Shown here: positions 15,323-24,006 of the stretch, piece after piece
How the letters are laid out: every line of letters starts with the position of its first letter
How positions within the stretch are numbered: position 1 is the stretch's first letter
Assembly (NCBI GenBank): GCA_038247555.1
Contig: JBBRUT010000017.1
Coordinates: forward strand, 1-40,731
Direction: 5' to 3'
Source: JAHBXL01 sp038247555
GTDB taxonomy: Bacteria > Planctomycetota > Phycisphaerae > Phycisphaerales > UBA1924
Length of the DNA: 40,731 nt
Made by a program: the position numbers and the translations under genes
The notes under the pieces: generated by a model
Database searches by the model: none
What the model was told of the DNA's origin: nothing
What the model saw: the letters and a program-made list of their open reading frames with translations, nothing else

Positions 15323-16413
15323 CACCGGGGAGCAAGCCCGCGCGTGCGGGGGGCGCGGGTGGGGCGGGGTCGATCGGCGTCGGGGTGATCGGGCTGGGGT
15401 TCATGGGGCAGACGCACGTGCGTGCGTATCAGAGCGCGGCCGCTGATGGCTTTGGCTGCCGACTGGTGGCGGTGTGCGACCCGGATGCGGAGCGACGGGC
15501 GGGAAAAGTGGCCGCGGCGGGGAACATCGCCACGGGGGGAAAGGCAAAGCAGTTGTTTGATCCGCAGCTGGTGGAGGGATATGCCACGCCGGGGGAACTG
15601 CTGGCCGATCCGGCGGTGGAGCTTGTGAGCATCTGCACGTACACGGAATCGCATGTGGAGCTTGCGCTTGCGGCGCTGGCGGCGGGGAAGCATGTGCTTG
15701 TGGAGAAGCCGGTATCGCTGCGGAGCGGGGAGGTGCGGCGGCTGGCGGGGGCGGCGAACCGGGCACGGGATGAGCGGGGATTGCTGTGCATGCCGGCGAT
15801 GTGCATGCGGTTCTGGCCGGGGTGGGACTGGCTGCGGGCGCGGGTTGTGGATGGATCTTTGGGGCGGGTGCGGAGCGCGACCTTCACGCGGATGGGGAGC
15901 GGGCCGGCATGGTCAAGCGGGTTTTATCACGACACGGTGCGGAGCGGGGGCGCGCTGTTTGATCTGCGCATTCACGACACGGACTTTGTGTACTGGTGCT
16001 TCGGCAGGCCGCGGAGCGTGTGCTCGACGGGTGATGCGATGCATGTGAGCACGATGTACAGGTATGAGGGGGCGGGCGTGCCGGTGCATGTGGTGGCGGA
16101 GGGGGGCTGGGACTTAGCGCCGGGCGCGGGGTTCCGCATGCGGTTTGTGGTGAACTTTGAGCGGGGGACGGCGGAGTTTGATCTGGCCAAGACACCGGCG
16201 CTGGTGCTGCACACGGCGGAGGGCACGAGCGCGGTGGAACTGACTGCGCCGGGGATTGCGACGGGGTATGACGGCGAGGTGCGTCACCTGCTGGAGGCGA
16301 TCGGCCGCGGGGACCGGAAGATGGATGCGACGGTCGATGATGCGGTGGTGGTGACGGAGCTGCTGGAGGCGGAGCGGGCGAGCCAGGGGAGCGGTGAAGT
16401 TGTGCGGATGTAG
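15319..16413 (+). CDS. Gfo/Idh/MocA family oxidoreductase
   Basis: The 364-residue protein has an N-terminal Rossmann fold with GLGFMG (residues 25-30) and the family's EKPVS motif at 130-134. The C-terminal domain (about 145-340) holds the substrate site, including DLRIHDTDFVYW, typical of this family. It should oxidise or reduce a sugar or cyclitol with NAD(P). The first 18 residues are Gly/Ala-rich and atypical. It overlaps the isomerase gene by 4 bases, so translational coupling and a shared carbohydrate pathway are likely. A palindromic terminator follows 20 bases after the stop. Confidence 0.9.
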   Translation: MTPGSKPARAGGAGGAGSIGVGVIGLGFMGQTHVRAYQSAAADGFGCRLVAVCDPDAERRAGKVAAAGNIATGGKAKQLFDPQLVEGYATPGELLADPAVELVSICTYTESHVELALAALAAGKHVLVEKPVSLRSGEVRRLAGAANRARDERGLLCMPAMCMRFWPGWDWLRARVVDGSLGRVRSATFTRMGSGPAWSSGFYHDTVRSGGALFDLRIHDTDFVYWCFGRPRSVCSTGDAMHVSTMYRYEGAGVPVHVVAEGGWDLAPGAGFRMRFVVNFERGTAEFDLAKTPALVLHTAEGTSAVELTAPGIATGYDGEVRHLLEAIGRGDRKMDATVDDAVVVTELLEAERASQGSGEVVRM

Positions 16414-16423
16414 AGAGACGGCC

Positions 16424-16460
16424 GGAAAAGAACAAGGCCCGGAGAAAACCTCCGGGCCTT
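16424..16460 (-). terminator. Intrinsic terminator between oxidoreductase and pilin gene
   Basis: An 11-bp perfect stem (AAGGCCCGGAG / CTCCGGGCCTT) with a 5-base loop lies at 16434-16460. On the minus strand it is followed by TTCTTTTCC, so it mainly terminates the pilin-like gene, whose stop is 30 bases upstream. On the plus strand the tail is poor in T, though the hairpin may also stop the oxidoreductase transcript. Confidence 0.85.
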
Positions 16461-16489
16461 GAGAGAGATTTGAGTTCAGAGGAAGGGGC

Positions 16490-17482
16490 TCAGCGGTTGA
16501 TGTCGCGGCCCTTGACACCGTCGCGGGTGGCCCAGAAGTAGGAGCGGAAGGAATAGCTGCCCGGTCCGCCGTACTCAAGGCCATCGTTTGCCATGTCGAA
16601 CCAGGTCATGATTGCTTGAGTGGGGTTCCAAAGCCCCGACGGCGTGAACTGACGAGAAGTGGTAGGATCATTGCTCAGCGCGAGGTTATCAAGCTGATTT
16701 ATCTTGACGGTGTCCACACTTCCATCGACGAGAGACACGCGGGGCGCGGCCTCGGGATTGTTCCAGTTGGGGAAGAGCTTGACGCGTCCCCCGGAGGTGT
16801 GGCGGCGGGACTTCTTACTGAAGTCGAACCGCTCCCACACCATGACCTTCGCCCAAGGGAAGGGGACATTGTCGTAGCGGTTGCGGCGCCAGTTCAAGTT
16901 GCCGGAGGCGGCCGAGTTGGAGATGGGCGTGCGTGTGTTGTTCGCGAAGGCCTCGGGGCGGAGCCAGAATGTCGGCGAGTAGAAGTACGACCCATCCCAA
17001 ATGACATCTTCAAGGTTGTACTGACCCTGCCAACTGCGGAATCGCTCGATGACCGCTTTGTCGCCGGGCGCGAACTGCACGGGAGAGTCGAGATCAAACG
17101 CGCTGATGTACGACATCAGGAGGCTGGCGAAGTGTGCGCCGAACATCTCGCTGGCCCACTGCGCGTTGTCGGGCCCGGCGGCGAACCAGCCGCCTCCGGG
17201 GTTCGCCATGTTCAATCGCTGAGGCGGAATCACCACATTCCATGCAACGCCATACCGAGTGGGATTGTTTCGGTCAAACGGATTGAGGAAAGAATCCTTG
17301 TTCTCGCCAGCGTATGCGGCGATCGCGTGGTTCAACTGGCGAAGGTTCGAGGCGCTGACGACGTTCTGAGCGGAACGGCGCGCGTCGGCAAGCGAGGGCA
17401 GAAGGATTGAGACCAGAAGTGCGATGATCGCGATAACCACGAGCAGTTCGATCAGCGTAAAGCCTTGGCGCTTCGAGTGCAT
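16490..17482 (-). CDS. Prepilin-like protein (type II pseudopilin family)
   Basis: The 330-residue protein has a type IV prepilin leader, MHSKRQG, cleaved before F8. The conserved glutamate at mature position 5 is E12, followed by the hydrophobic helix LLVVIAIIALLVSILL. The remaining 290 residues form a large periplasmic or surface domain rich in Asn, Trp and Tyr, with a VDGSV segment close to the end that recalls the H-X9-DG region of planctomycete pseudopilins. Such proteins are abundant in planctomycetes, and their assembly role is unclear. PilT lies 20 kb away, so no operon link is seen. The frame is open 90 codons further upstream but the leader peptide fixes this start, with GGAGG 9 bases before the ATG. 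Confidence 0.88.
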   Translation of the reverse strand: MHSKRQGFTLIELLVVIAIIALLVSILLPSLADARRSAQNVVSASNLRQLNHAIAAYAGENKDSFLNPFDRNNPTRYGVAWNVVIPPQRLNMANPGGGWFAAGPDNAQWASEMFGAHFASLLMSYISAFDLDSPVQFAPGDKAVIERFRSWQGQYNLEDVIWDGSYFYSPTFWLRPEAFANNTRTPISNSAASGNLNWRRNRYDNVPFPWAKVMVWERFDFSKKSRRHTSGGRVKLFPNWNNPEAAPRVSLVDGSVDTVKINQLDNLALSNDPTTSRQFTPSGLWNPTQAIMTWFDMANDGLEYGGPGSYSFRSYFWATRDGVKGRDINR

Positions 17483-17530
17483 TTGAGCAATCCTCCAGAT
17501 TGATGGGCTCCACAGAAACGGAGCCGGTTG

Positions 17531-17555
17531 AAGGACGGTAAGAACAACCGTCCTT
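17531..17555 (-). promoter_or_regulatory. Leader hairpin of the pilin-like gene
   Basis: A perfect 8-bp inverted repeat (AAGGACGG / CCGTCCTT) with a 9-base spacer lies in the predicted 5' leader, about 50 bases before the start codon. It could be an mRNA hairpin or an operator. No T-run follows, so it is not a terminator. Confidence 0.45.
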
Positions 17556-17567
17556 TGCGAATACCAC

Positions 17568-17597
17568 AGTATCGCCGCGAATCGATCCCTTGTCCAA
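17568..17597 (-). promoter_or_regulatory. Sigma-70-like promoter of the pilin-like gene
   Basis: On the minus strand TTGGAC (17597-17592), an 18-base spacer and GATACT (17573-17568) form a promoter-like pair. Transcription would start near 17561 and give a leader of about 80 bases that includes the hairpin at 17531-17555. Confidence 0.45.
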
Positions 17598-17709
17598 CCA
17601 TGCTGTACGAGCGCGGAGTTGTTGTGGATGCTGGCACCAGCCGGAACAAATAAAAGGGGAAGAGCACCGCTTTTGTTCGCACTTCGATAGGTCTGGCAAG
17701 CCAGAGCGC

Positions 17710-17737
17710 TTGATGCGAGGCTGTCGCAACCTATGCT
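17710..17737 (+). promoter_or_regulatory. Promoter-like pair before the 77-residue gene
   Basis: TTGATG (17710-17715), a 16-base spacer and TATGCT (17732-17737) precede the ATG at 17743 by 5 bases. No Shine-Dalgarno sequence is present. The transcript would be leaderless. Confidence 0.45.
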
Positions 17738-17742
17738 GGTGT

Positions 17743-17976
17743 ATGGCAACATCCGGCTCTGATCAGAAGCGGAATCTTATTCTTGGCGGTATCGCCGGTG
17801 TGCTTCTCCTGATCGCGGCATACCTGCTCTACTCGAGCCTGTTCGCGACCGGCGGACCTCCGCCCGAGGCGGCCGATCCGGCCACGAGCGCTGCCTTTGA
17901 CGAAGCGGCGAAGCGGCCCGCGCCTCCGGTGGATGAACCCATGCCCGAGCAGGGTGGCGGCAAACGGCCTGGGTGA
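17743..17976 (+). CDS. Small single-pass membrane protein
   Basis: The 77-residue product has a polar start (MATSGSDQKRN), one membrane helix (LILGGIAGVLLLIAAYLLY, about 12-30) and a Pro/Glu/Ala-rich tail. It resembles small planctomycete membrane proteins, but I recognise no family. The frame is open upstream to 17590, but the leading residues are cysteine- and arginine-rich and unlikely to be translated. The ATG at 17743 is backed by the promoter-like pair just before it. The function is unknown. It lies divergent from the pilin-like gene and 51 bases before the transporter gene. Confidence 0.55.
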   Translation: MATSGSDQKRNLILGGIAGVLLLIAAYLLYSSLFATGGPPPEAADPATSAAFDEAAKRPAPPVDEPMPEQGGGKRPG

Positions 17977-18027
17977 GCCGATCGCGTGAAGGGATAGTTC
18001 GGACTCTGATTGAGCCGGGCGCGATCG

Positions 18028-19914
18028 ATGCTTGTCACACAGAAACGGCCGCGGAACCTTGACTGGCATCATGCCGGTCCGCTGCTGTTTGGGGACTGGG
18101 GGACAAGCCGGCTGTATGTGCTGGGGCTGGCGTTTTTCTATACGGCGCACGCGTCGGTGGCGTATCTGACGGCGATGTCGCTGGTGATGATACTGGTGGC
18201 GTGGGCATACACCGTGGTGTGCCGGTGCTTCCCGGAGGGCGGGGGTGTCTATACGGCTGCGCGGCAGATCAGCCCGCTGCTGTCGGTGATCGGCGCGACG
18301 CTGCTCATCGGCGGGTACATCGTGACGGTGGCGATCTCGGTGGTGGAGGCGTTTCACTACTTCGGGCTGACGGCGGGGCACCAGGGGTGGGAACTGTTCT
18401 CGCTGTGCGCGATGGTGATTGCGGTGCTGGGGGTGGTGAACTGGTTTGGCGCGCGGAGCGCGGGGCGGCTTGCGCTGGTGATCGCGCTGGCCTCGCTGGC
18501 GGTCTCGCTGGTGGTCGCGGTCGCGTGCTTTCCGTTCCTGAAGGAAGGGGTGAGGACGATCTCGCTGCACTCCTCGCAGCCGACATGGGACAGGTGGGTG
18601 TCGTTTGTCGCGATCGTGCTGGCGTTGTCGGGGGTGGAGTCTGTCGCCAACATGACGGGGTTGATGAAGGAGCCGGTTGCGCGGACGAGCAAGCGGACCA
18701 TCTGGCCGGTGCTGGTGGAAGTGGTGGTGCTGAACTTGATCTTCGGGGTTGCGCTTACCGGGCTGCCCGCGCTGGCGGCGACGAGTGTGCCCGATGCGGT
18801 GACGTTCGGGGCCAACCCGCCGGCGGAGGTGGTGGCGTATCGCGATACGGCGATGAAGGCGCTGGCGCAGGCGTCGCTCGGAATCACGCTTGGCAACATC
18901 GCGGCGATTGTGTTCGGGCTCTTGCTGCTGTCTGCGGCGAACACCGCGATCATGGCGAAGGTCTCGGTGCTGTATGCAATGGCGCACGATCGCGAACTGC
19001 CCCACGGCCTCACGAAGCTGAACTATTCGGGTGTGCCGGCGATCTCGCTGGTGATCGCGTGCGTGCTGCCGATCATCGTGCTGGCGATCGAGCGGGATGT
19101 GGCGCGGCTGGCGGAGTTATATGCCATCGGCGTGTGCGGCGCGGTGACGACGAACGTGCTGTGCTGCGCATGGAACCGGTCGCTGCCGATCGGAAAGTGG
19201 GAACGGCTGGGGCTGGCGGTGGGCGGGGTGATCATGCTGGCGGTGTCGCTGACAATCGTGGCGACCAAATGGCACGCGACGGTGTTCGCGGGCGGGCTTG
19301 TGGTGGGCGTGCTGGCGGTGAGGCAGATCATCGCGATGCGTGTCGCGGTGGAGGAGGCGCTGCCGGTCCCGGCGCAGGGCTGGCTGGCGGAACTGAACGC
19401 GCCGCAGAAGGCGCTCGATGCGGGAACGGGGCGGATCATGCTGGCTGCGCGCGGGCGGAACCAGGCGGAGTTTGCAGTTGAACTGGCGCGGAAGCGGAAG
19501 GCCACGCTGTTTGTGATCTATGTTCGCACGCTGCGGGTGATGGACATCGCGCCGGGCGCTGTGCCGCAAGTGAAAGATGATCCGCAGGCGCTGGAGTCTT
19601 TAGGCACCGTCGCAACGCTGGCGCGGCAGGCGGCCGTTCCGTTCGTACCGATCTATGTGTGTTCTGACCGGATCAGCGAGGAGATTCTCGATTACACGGT
19701 GACGTTCGGGTGTGACACGCTGATCCTGGGCAAGACGAAGCGGGGTGCGCTGACGCGGCGCATCGCCGGCGACGTCGTCGCGCAGATTGTCGAGTACCTG
19801 CCCGAATCGGTCGAGCTGATTCTGCGTGAGGCGCGGCCGGTGATGATGGGCCCGGGAACGGCCGCGGTAGCAGACGCGACGGGCCGCGAAGACGCGAATG
19901 GGCGCGCGGGATGA
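18028..19914 (+). CDS. APC-family transporter with C-terminal Usp domain
   Basis: The 628-residue protein has about 12 membrane helices (roughly residues 20-450) of the amino acid-polyamine-organocation superfamily, with GGGVYTAARQISP near the substrate helix and HDRELPHGL in a loop, typical of APC permeases. Residues about 465-625 form a universal stress protein domain: it opens GRIMLAARGRNQAEFAVELA and has a LILGKTKRGALTRRIAGDVV segment, which fits the nucleotide loop G-x2-G-x9-G-(S/T) only loosely. It probably imports or exports an amino acid or amine under control of the Usp domain, which is inference. The ATG at 18028 is used; a TTG at 18010 is also possible. No Shine-Dalgarno sequence is visible at either. 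Confidence 0.83.
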   Translation: MLVTQKRPRNLDWHHAGPLLFGDWGTSRLYVLGLAFFYTAHASVAYLTAMSLVMILVAWAYTVVCRCFPEGGGVYTAARQISPLLSVIGATLLIGGYIVTVAISVVEAFHYFGLTAGHQGWELFSLCAMVIAVLGVVNWFGARSAGRLALVIALASLAVSLVVAVACFPFLKEGVRTISLHSSQPTWDRWVSFVAIVLALSGVESVANMTGLMKEPVARTSKRTIWPVLVEVVVLNLIFGVALTGLPALAATSVPDAVTFGANPPAEVVAYRDTAMKALAQASLGITLGNIAAIVFGLLLLSAANTAIMAKVSVLYAMAHDRELPHGLTKLNYSGVPAISLVIACVLPIIVLAIERDVARLAELYAIGVCGAVTTNVLCCAWNRSLPIGKWERLGLAVGGVIMLAVSLTIVATKWHATVFAGGLVVGVLAVRQIIAMRVAVEEALPVPAQGWLAELNAPQKALDAGTGRIMLAARGRNQAEFAVELARKRKATLFVIYVRTLRVMDIAPGAVPQVKDDPQALESLGTVATLARQAAVPFVPIYVCSDRISEEILDYTVTFGCDTLILGKTKRGALTRRIAGDVVAQIVEYLPESVELILREARPVMMGPGTAAVADATGREDANGRAG

Positions 19915-19946
19915 CAGGGCACGGGTGACCTTCTGGGTCTGACCGC

Positions 19947-19952
19947 TACGCT
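19947..19952 (+). promoter_or_regulatory. -10-like TACGCT before pcrA
   Basis: TACGCT ends 6 bases before the ATG at 19959. A weak GTGACC lies 16 bases upstream of it. There is no Shine-Dalgarno sequence. Confidence 0.4.
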
Positions 19953-19958
19953 TGCGGA

Positions 19959-22493
19959 ATGGACACGGAGGTCGAGTTGCAAACCCCCCCTACCCCCCCC
20001 ACTCACACACCTGGTGGTCCGTCCCCTGTCTCGCCCGAGCCTTCGCAGGAGCCGAGCGGGGATGGTCACGACTCGGATGTGTTCGATGGCCTGACGGAGC
20101 CGCAGGCCCGGGCGGTGCGGCACACCGAGGGGCCGCTGCTGATTCTGGCGGGCCCGGGGTCGGGCAAGACGCGGGTGATCACAAGGCGGATTGCGCATCT
20201 GATCGGGTGCGGCATTCCGGCTTGGCAGATCATGGCGCTGACGTTTACGAACAAGGCCGCGGCGGAGATGCGGGAGCGTGTGCTGCACATACTGGGGGAG
20301 GGTGGGGCTGCGCGTGGGCTGACGGTGACGACGTTTCACGCGCTGTGTGCGCGGCTGCTGCGGCGGTGGGCGGAGGTGGCGAAGCTGCCGGGCCTGAAGC
20401 CTGACTTTGCGATCTTTGACTCGGCTGATCAACTGGCGGTGATGAAAAAGGCGATCGACGGGCTGCAACTGGCGACGAGCAACTGGCCGCCGCGGAGCGT
20501 GCTGTCGAAGATCAGCAGCGCGAAGAACGAGCTGATGGATGCGGCGGCGTTTGCGTCGCAGCAGAACGACTTTGCGGGCAAGACGGTTGCGAAGATCTTC
20601 ATCGCGTATGAGAAGGGGCTGCGGGCTGCGGGCGCGGTCGACTTTGACGATCTGCTGGTGCTGACGGCGAAGATGCTCAAGGAGAACGCAACGGTGCGGG
20701 AGGCGTGCCGCGAGCGGTGGCAGTATCTGCTGATTGACGAGTATCAGGACACGAACCGGGCGCAGTTCACGATCGCGTCGCTGCTGGCGGGGGAGACGGC
20801 TGGCGGGCGACGGCCGAACATCTGCGTCGTGGGCGACCCGGATCAGTCGATTTATGGGTGGCGCGGCGCGGATATCAGCAACATCCTCGATTTTGAGAAG
20901 GCGTTCCCGGGAGCCGCTGTGATCGCGCTTGGGGAGAACTTCCGCTCGACGAAGCGGATCATCGGCGCGGCGGATGCGATGATCCGCAAGAACACTCGGC
21001 GGAAGCACAAGACGCTGTTCACGGGGAACCCCGAGGGGGAGAAGATCGAGATCATTCACTGCCGCGATGAGCATCACGAGGCAGCGGTGGTGCTTGATTG
21101 GCTGCGGGCGCGGCGGGAAGAGGAGATCCCTGGGAAGCGCGGGGCGAAGCTGACGTGGAAAGATATGGCGGTGTTCTATCGCACCAACGCGCTGTCGCGG
21201 GTGGTGGAGGATGCGCTGCGGAACGCGGGTGTGCCGTATGTGGTTGCGCGGGGGACAGCGTTTTATCAGCGTGAGGAGGTGAAGAGCGCGCTGGCGTATC
21301 TGCGGGTGGTGGCGAACCCGGATGACGAGGTGTCGCTGGAGCGGATCATCAACACTCCGGCGCGGGGGATCGGGGACACGTCGCTGGAGAAACTGGCGAC
21401 GGCGGCGGCGGTGCGCGGGCAGACGCTGGTGGCTGCGCTGCGGGTGGTGGCGCAGGGGGGCGCATCATCGCTGGGGGTCGAGCTGACAAGCCGCGCGGTG
21501 AACGCGATCACCAAGTTCATCGCGATGCTGGATGACTGGCGCGATGTGGCCAAGCCGTCGCCGTTCATGGGGGCGAGTTCGCAGCCGGGTGAGTATGTGA
21601 CGGGCGCGCTGGCGGAACTGGTGGAGCGGGTGGCGCGGGAATCGGGGCTGGAGGCGATGTACAAGGCCGGGAAGACGGACACCGATGAAGAGCGGCTGCA
21701 GAACCTGGCGGAGTTGGTGACCTCGGCGCGGGAGTTTGAAGAGACGCATGACCCGGATGCGGATCCGATCTTGAGCGACCCGCGGGCGGCGGCGCGGCCG
21801 GAGGGCGCTGCGCGGCGGCATGATGTGCTGACGATGCTGCACGCGTACCTCGAGCAGGTAACGCTGGTGGCGGACGCCGACAGCGTCGACCCCGCTCAGG
21901 GCGCGGTGACGCTGATGACGCTGCACGCGGCCAAGGGGCTGGAGTTTGGCGCGGTGGCGATGGTGGGGCTGGAGGAGCGGATTCTGCCGCACGCTCGCGT
22001 CGCCGAGATGCCTGAGGAGCTTGAAGAGGAGCGGCGGCTGTGCTTTGTGGGGATCACACGGGCGATGCAGCGGCTGCTGTTGACCAGCGCGAAGTATCGC
22101 TCGTTCCGCGGCGTGCCGGAACGGCAGATTTCCAGCCGGTTCCTGAATGAGCTGCCGCCCGATTTTGTCACCGAGTCGGATCAGGCGGGGTATGAGGAGC
22201 CGGGGTGGGACCGGCCGGCGTTTGATCTGGATTTGGCGCGGCGGGCGGGCGGGGGAATGGGCGGGGGAATGGGCGGGTCGCGGCCGAAGGGTTCATCTGG
22301 GGCGGGCAAGCCGCGGGTGGGCGGACGGGCGATCGGGCCGGGGGCAATGGTGCGGCACCCGCAGTTCGGCATTGGGCGCGTGGAGGGCGTGACGGGCGGA
22401 GCCGGCGCGCGGGCACAGATCCGCTTCCGGGATGTGGGGATCAAGACGCTGGTGCTGGAGTACGCGCGGCTGGAGCTGATTGAGGAGGGGTGA
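19959..22493 (+). CDS. pcrA: UvrD/PcrA-type DNA helicase
   Basis: This 844-residue superfamily 1 helicase unwinds DNA 3' to 5' in repair and replication. Walker A is GPGSGKT at 65-71. Further motifs are TFTNKAAAEM, TFHALCARLL, the Walker B box IDEYQDTN, GDPDQSIYGWRGAD, NFRST, TLHAAKGLEF and EERRLCFVGITRA. The C-terminus (about 785-844) has the tudor-like segment of PcrA (GAMVRHPQFGIGRVEGV), which binds RNA polymerase in known PcrA. The N-terminal 40 residues are Pro/Ser-rich and extend beyond the usual start; they are encoded partly by C7 and C8 runs. Near residue 765 a tandem GMGGGMGG segment occurs. The gene ends one base before the convergent protease gene's stop. Confidence 0.94.
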   Translation: MDTEVELQTPPTPPTHTPGGPSPVSPEPSQEPSGDGHDSDVFDGLTEPQARAVRHTEGPLLILAGPGSGKTRVITRRIAHLIGCGIPAWQIMALTFTNKAAAEMRERVLHILGEGGAARGLTVTTFHALCARLLRRWAEVAKLPGLKPDFAIFDSADQLAVMKKAIDGLQLATSNWPPRSVLSKISSAKNELMDAAAFASQQNDFAGKTVAKIFIAYEKGLRAAGAVDFDDLLVLTAKMLKENATVREACRERWQYLLIDEYQDTNRAQFTIASLLAGETAGGRRPNICVVGDPDQSIYGWRGADISNILDFEKAFPGAAVIALGENFRSTKRIIGAADAMIRKNTRRKHKTLFTGNPEGEKIEIIHCRDEHHEAAVVLDWLRARREEEIPGKRGAKLTWKDMAVFYRTNALSRVVEDALRNAGVPYVVARGTAFYQREEVKSALAYLRVVANPDDEVSLERIINTPARGIGDTSLEKLATAAAVRGQTLVAALRVVAQGGASSLGVELTSRAVNAITKFIAMLDDWRDVAKPSPFMGASSQPGEYVTGALAELVERVARESGLEAMYKAGKTDTDEERLQNLAELVTSAREFEETHDPDADPILSDPRAAARPEGAARRHDVLTMLHAYLEQVTLVADADSVDPAQGAVTLMTLHAAKGLEFGAVAMVGLEERILPHARVAEMPEELEEERRLCFVGITRAMQRLLLTSAKYRSFRGVPERQISSRFLNELPPDFVTESDQAGYEEPGWDRPAFDLDLARRAGGGMGGGMGGSRPKGSSGAGKPRVGGRAIGPGAMVRHPQFGIGRVEGVTGGAGARAQIRFRDVGIKTLVLEYARLELIEEG

Positions 22494-22494
22494 T

Positions 22495-23370
22495 TCAGGC
22501 CGCGAGGGCGCGACGGCGTGGGAAGCCGTAGAGACCAGTGAGGAGCATGGCCGCGCCGACGAAGCCGACCCAGGTGGAGGGAGTCGAGCTTGAGGGATCG
22601 AAGCCGGCGCGGGGCGCGACGATGGAGCTGGAGATGGGCATTGCGGGGTCGGCGACTTCCATGATCCAGGTCATCACCGGCTCGAGGCGGATGGCGTATC
22701 CGCTCTGGCCGTAGGCGGCGGAGCCGTAGCCGGAGACGCTGACGGCGATTGCAGCGAGCTCGAGATTGCCATCGGCGCCCCAGGTGAAGAGTCCGCCGCC
22801 GGAATCGTTGACGGCGTAGCTGGATTCGAAGGGGACGGCGTTGCCTGTGCCGGGCGCATCGAAGCGGACGGAGACGACCGCGGAGGCGTTCTGGATGACG
22901 TTGGCGCCCCAGGTTTCTGCGTGTGCGCCTGCCCAGTCGTAGCCCGCGTTGTTGGGGAGCGGGCTGCCGGCGGTGACGCCCCAGCCGCCCATGACGCAGG
23001 GATCGCCGGCGACGACACCTGTCGCGATGCGATGCCAGGTGGTAAAGGCTTCGGCCACGCGGATCATCTGCAGATCCATGGTGGGGTGCATGCGGACTTC
23101 AACCGCGGTGTGCCAGGTACCCTCGCACCAGAAGCCGCCGTTGACGCCGCCGCCGGTGTGCTTGGCGGTGATGAACCAGTGCGGGCTGATGGGGACGCCG
23201 GAGGAGCCGGCCCAACTGCCGATGGCGGCATTGGCGGGGCGGGGCATGCTGACCATGCCCTCGACGATGATCGCGCTCGCCGGCGCGGCGGCCGCGGCGA
23301 GGGCGAGGAGCGCGACGGCACTCGCAACGCGGGGTGAGGGGATGTGCGTGTGGAGTTTGCTGGACAGCAT
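22495..23370 (-). CDS. Secreted trypsin-like serine protease with C-terminal anchor
   Basis: The 291-residue protein has a Sec signal peptide (hydrophobic core AVALLALAAAAAP, likely cut near ASA). A trypsin-like fold follows with a plausible triad: H71 in FITAKH, D99 in MDLQMIRV, and S190 in NDSGGG, matching the family's GDSGG box except for the first residue. Two or three other segments (VAGDPCVMGGWG and WTFIT-type strands) fit chymotrypsin-like enzymes. The C-terminus is a hydrophobic helix followed by RRR (about 264-291), a layout like PEP-CTERM-type sorting tails, though no PEP motif is seen. The protein is probably exported and membrane-held until processed. The substrate is unknown. Confidence 0.72.
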   Translation of the reverse strand: MLSSKLHTHIPSPRVASAVALLALAAAAAPASAIIVEGMVSMPRPANAAIGSWAGSSGVPISPHWFITAKHTGGGVNGGFWCEGTWHTAVEVRMHPTMDLQMIRVAEAFTTWHRIATGVVAGDPCVMGGWGVTAGSPLPNNAGYDWAGAHAETWGANVIQNASAVVSVRFDAPGTGNAVPFESSYAVNDSGGGLFTWGADGNLELAAIAVSVSGYGSAAYGQSGYAIRLEPVMTWIMEVADPAMPISSSIVAPRAGFDPSSSTPSTWVGFVGAAMLLTGLYGFPRRRALAA

Positions 23371-23553
23371 GGTTCCGGCTACTCGGGTGCCTCCCGGGTA
23401 CAGAGGGGTCGGCCGGATCGGGGGCGCAGATTGAGCGCAGAAAGAAGTGGCCGGATTCGGGGGTGGGGTTGTGCAGGCGGAAACGCGCGTGCGATCGGCG
23501 CAGCGCGTGCGGCGCAGGCAACCCGTGGGGACGGGGAAGGCGCGCTCGCGGGG

Positions 23554-24006
23554 TTATCGGGATTCGGGATCCGACGGGGGCGGCGCAGGTGAATCGTCGG
23601 TTGGTTGGGCCGAGCCGATGGCGAACATGTGCGGCCGCGGATCAGGGATGCGATTGTGCCACGGCCAGTTCTGCGTGCACTTGGGGCAGCGGAGTTCGCC
23701 GTCGGGGCTTCGCGGCGAGCCGGTAAGGTTGTACTCACAGCCAAAGCACTTCGGAGTGTCGTTGTACTCGGCGATGAAGCGGCGGATCGCGCGGTCGTTC
23801 ACGCGCCACTTGGCGAGCGAGCCGATGTAAAGACCGCCGAAGGCCAGCAGGCCGCAGAAGTAGATCACGCTTGCCAGTGTGCGCAGCATCCCGGACTGCC
23901 GGAGAGAAGCGGTATCACCCAGGATGAGTGGCGCGAGCGCGCTGAGGAAACCCACAAGTCGGTGCACACGATGATCCCAGCGGCAACGCCTGGCCAAGTC
24001 AGCCAC
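23554..24006 (-). CDS. Zinc-ribbon membrane protein, 3' part of a likely frameshifted gene
   Basis: The open frame of up to 150 residues has two hydrophobic segments (LVGFLSALAPLILG and LASVIYFCGLLAFGGLYIG), then the ribbon CFGCEYNLTG...CPKC. It is the third zinc-ribbon protein in the window (see 9191 and 9657). The first 17 residues of this frame are arginine-rich and look like an out-of-frame reading. A better start comes from the overlapping frame beginning at 24116: that frame reads well up to about GIIVCTDL, and this one takes over at VGFLSALAP. A single missing base near 23950-23960 would join them. The function is unknown. The tail is Pro/Ser-rich. Confidence 0.5.
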   Translation of the reverse strand: MADLARRCRWDHRVHRLVGFLSALAPLILGDTASLRQSGMLRTLASVIYFCGLLAFGGLYIGSLAKWRVNDRAIRRFIAEYNDTPKCFGCEYNLTGSPRSPDGELRCPKCTQNWPWHNRIPDPRPHMFAIGSAQPTDDSPAPPPSDPESR

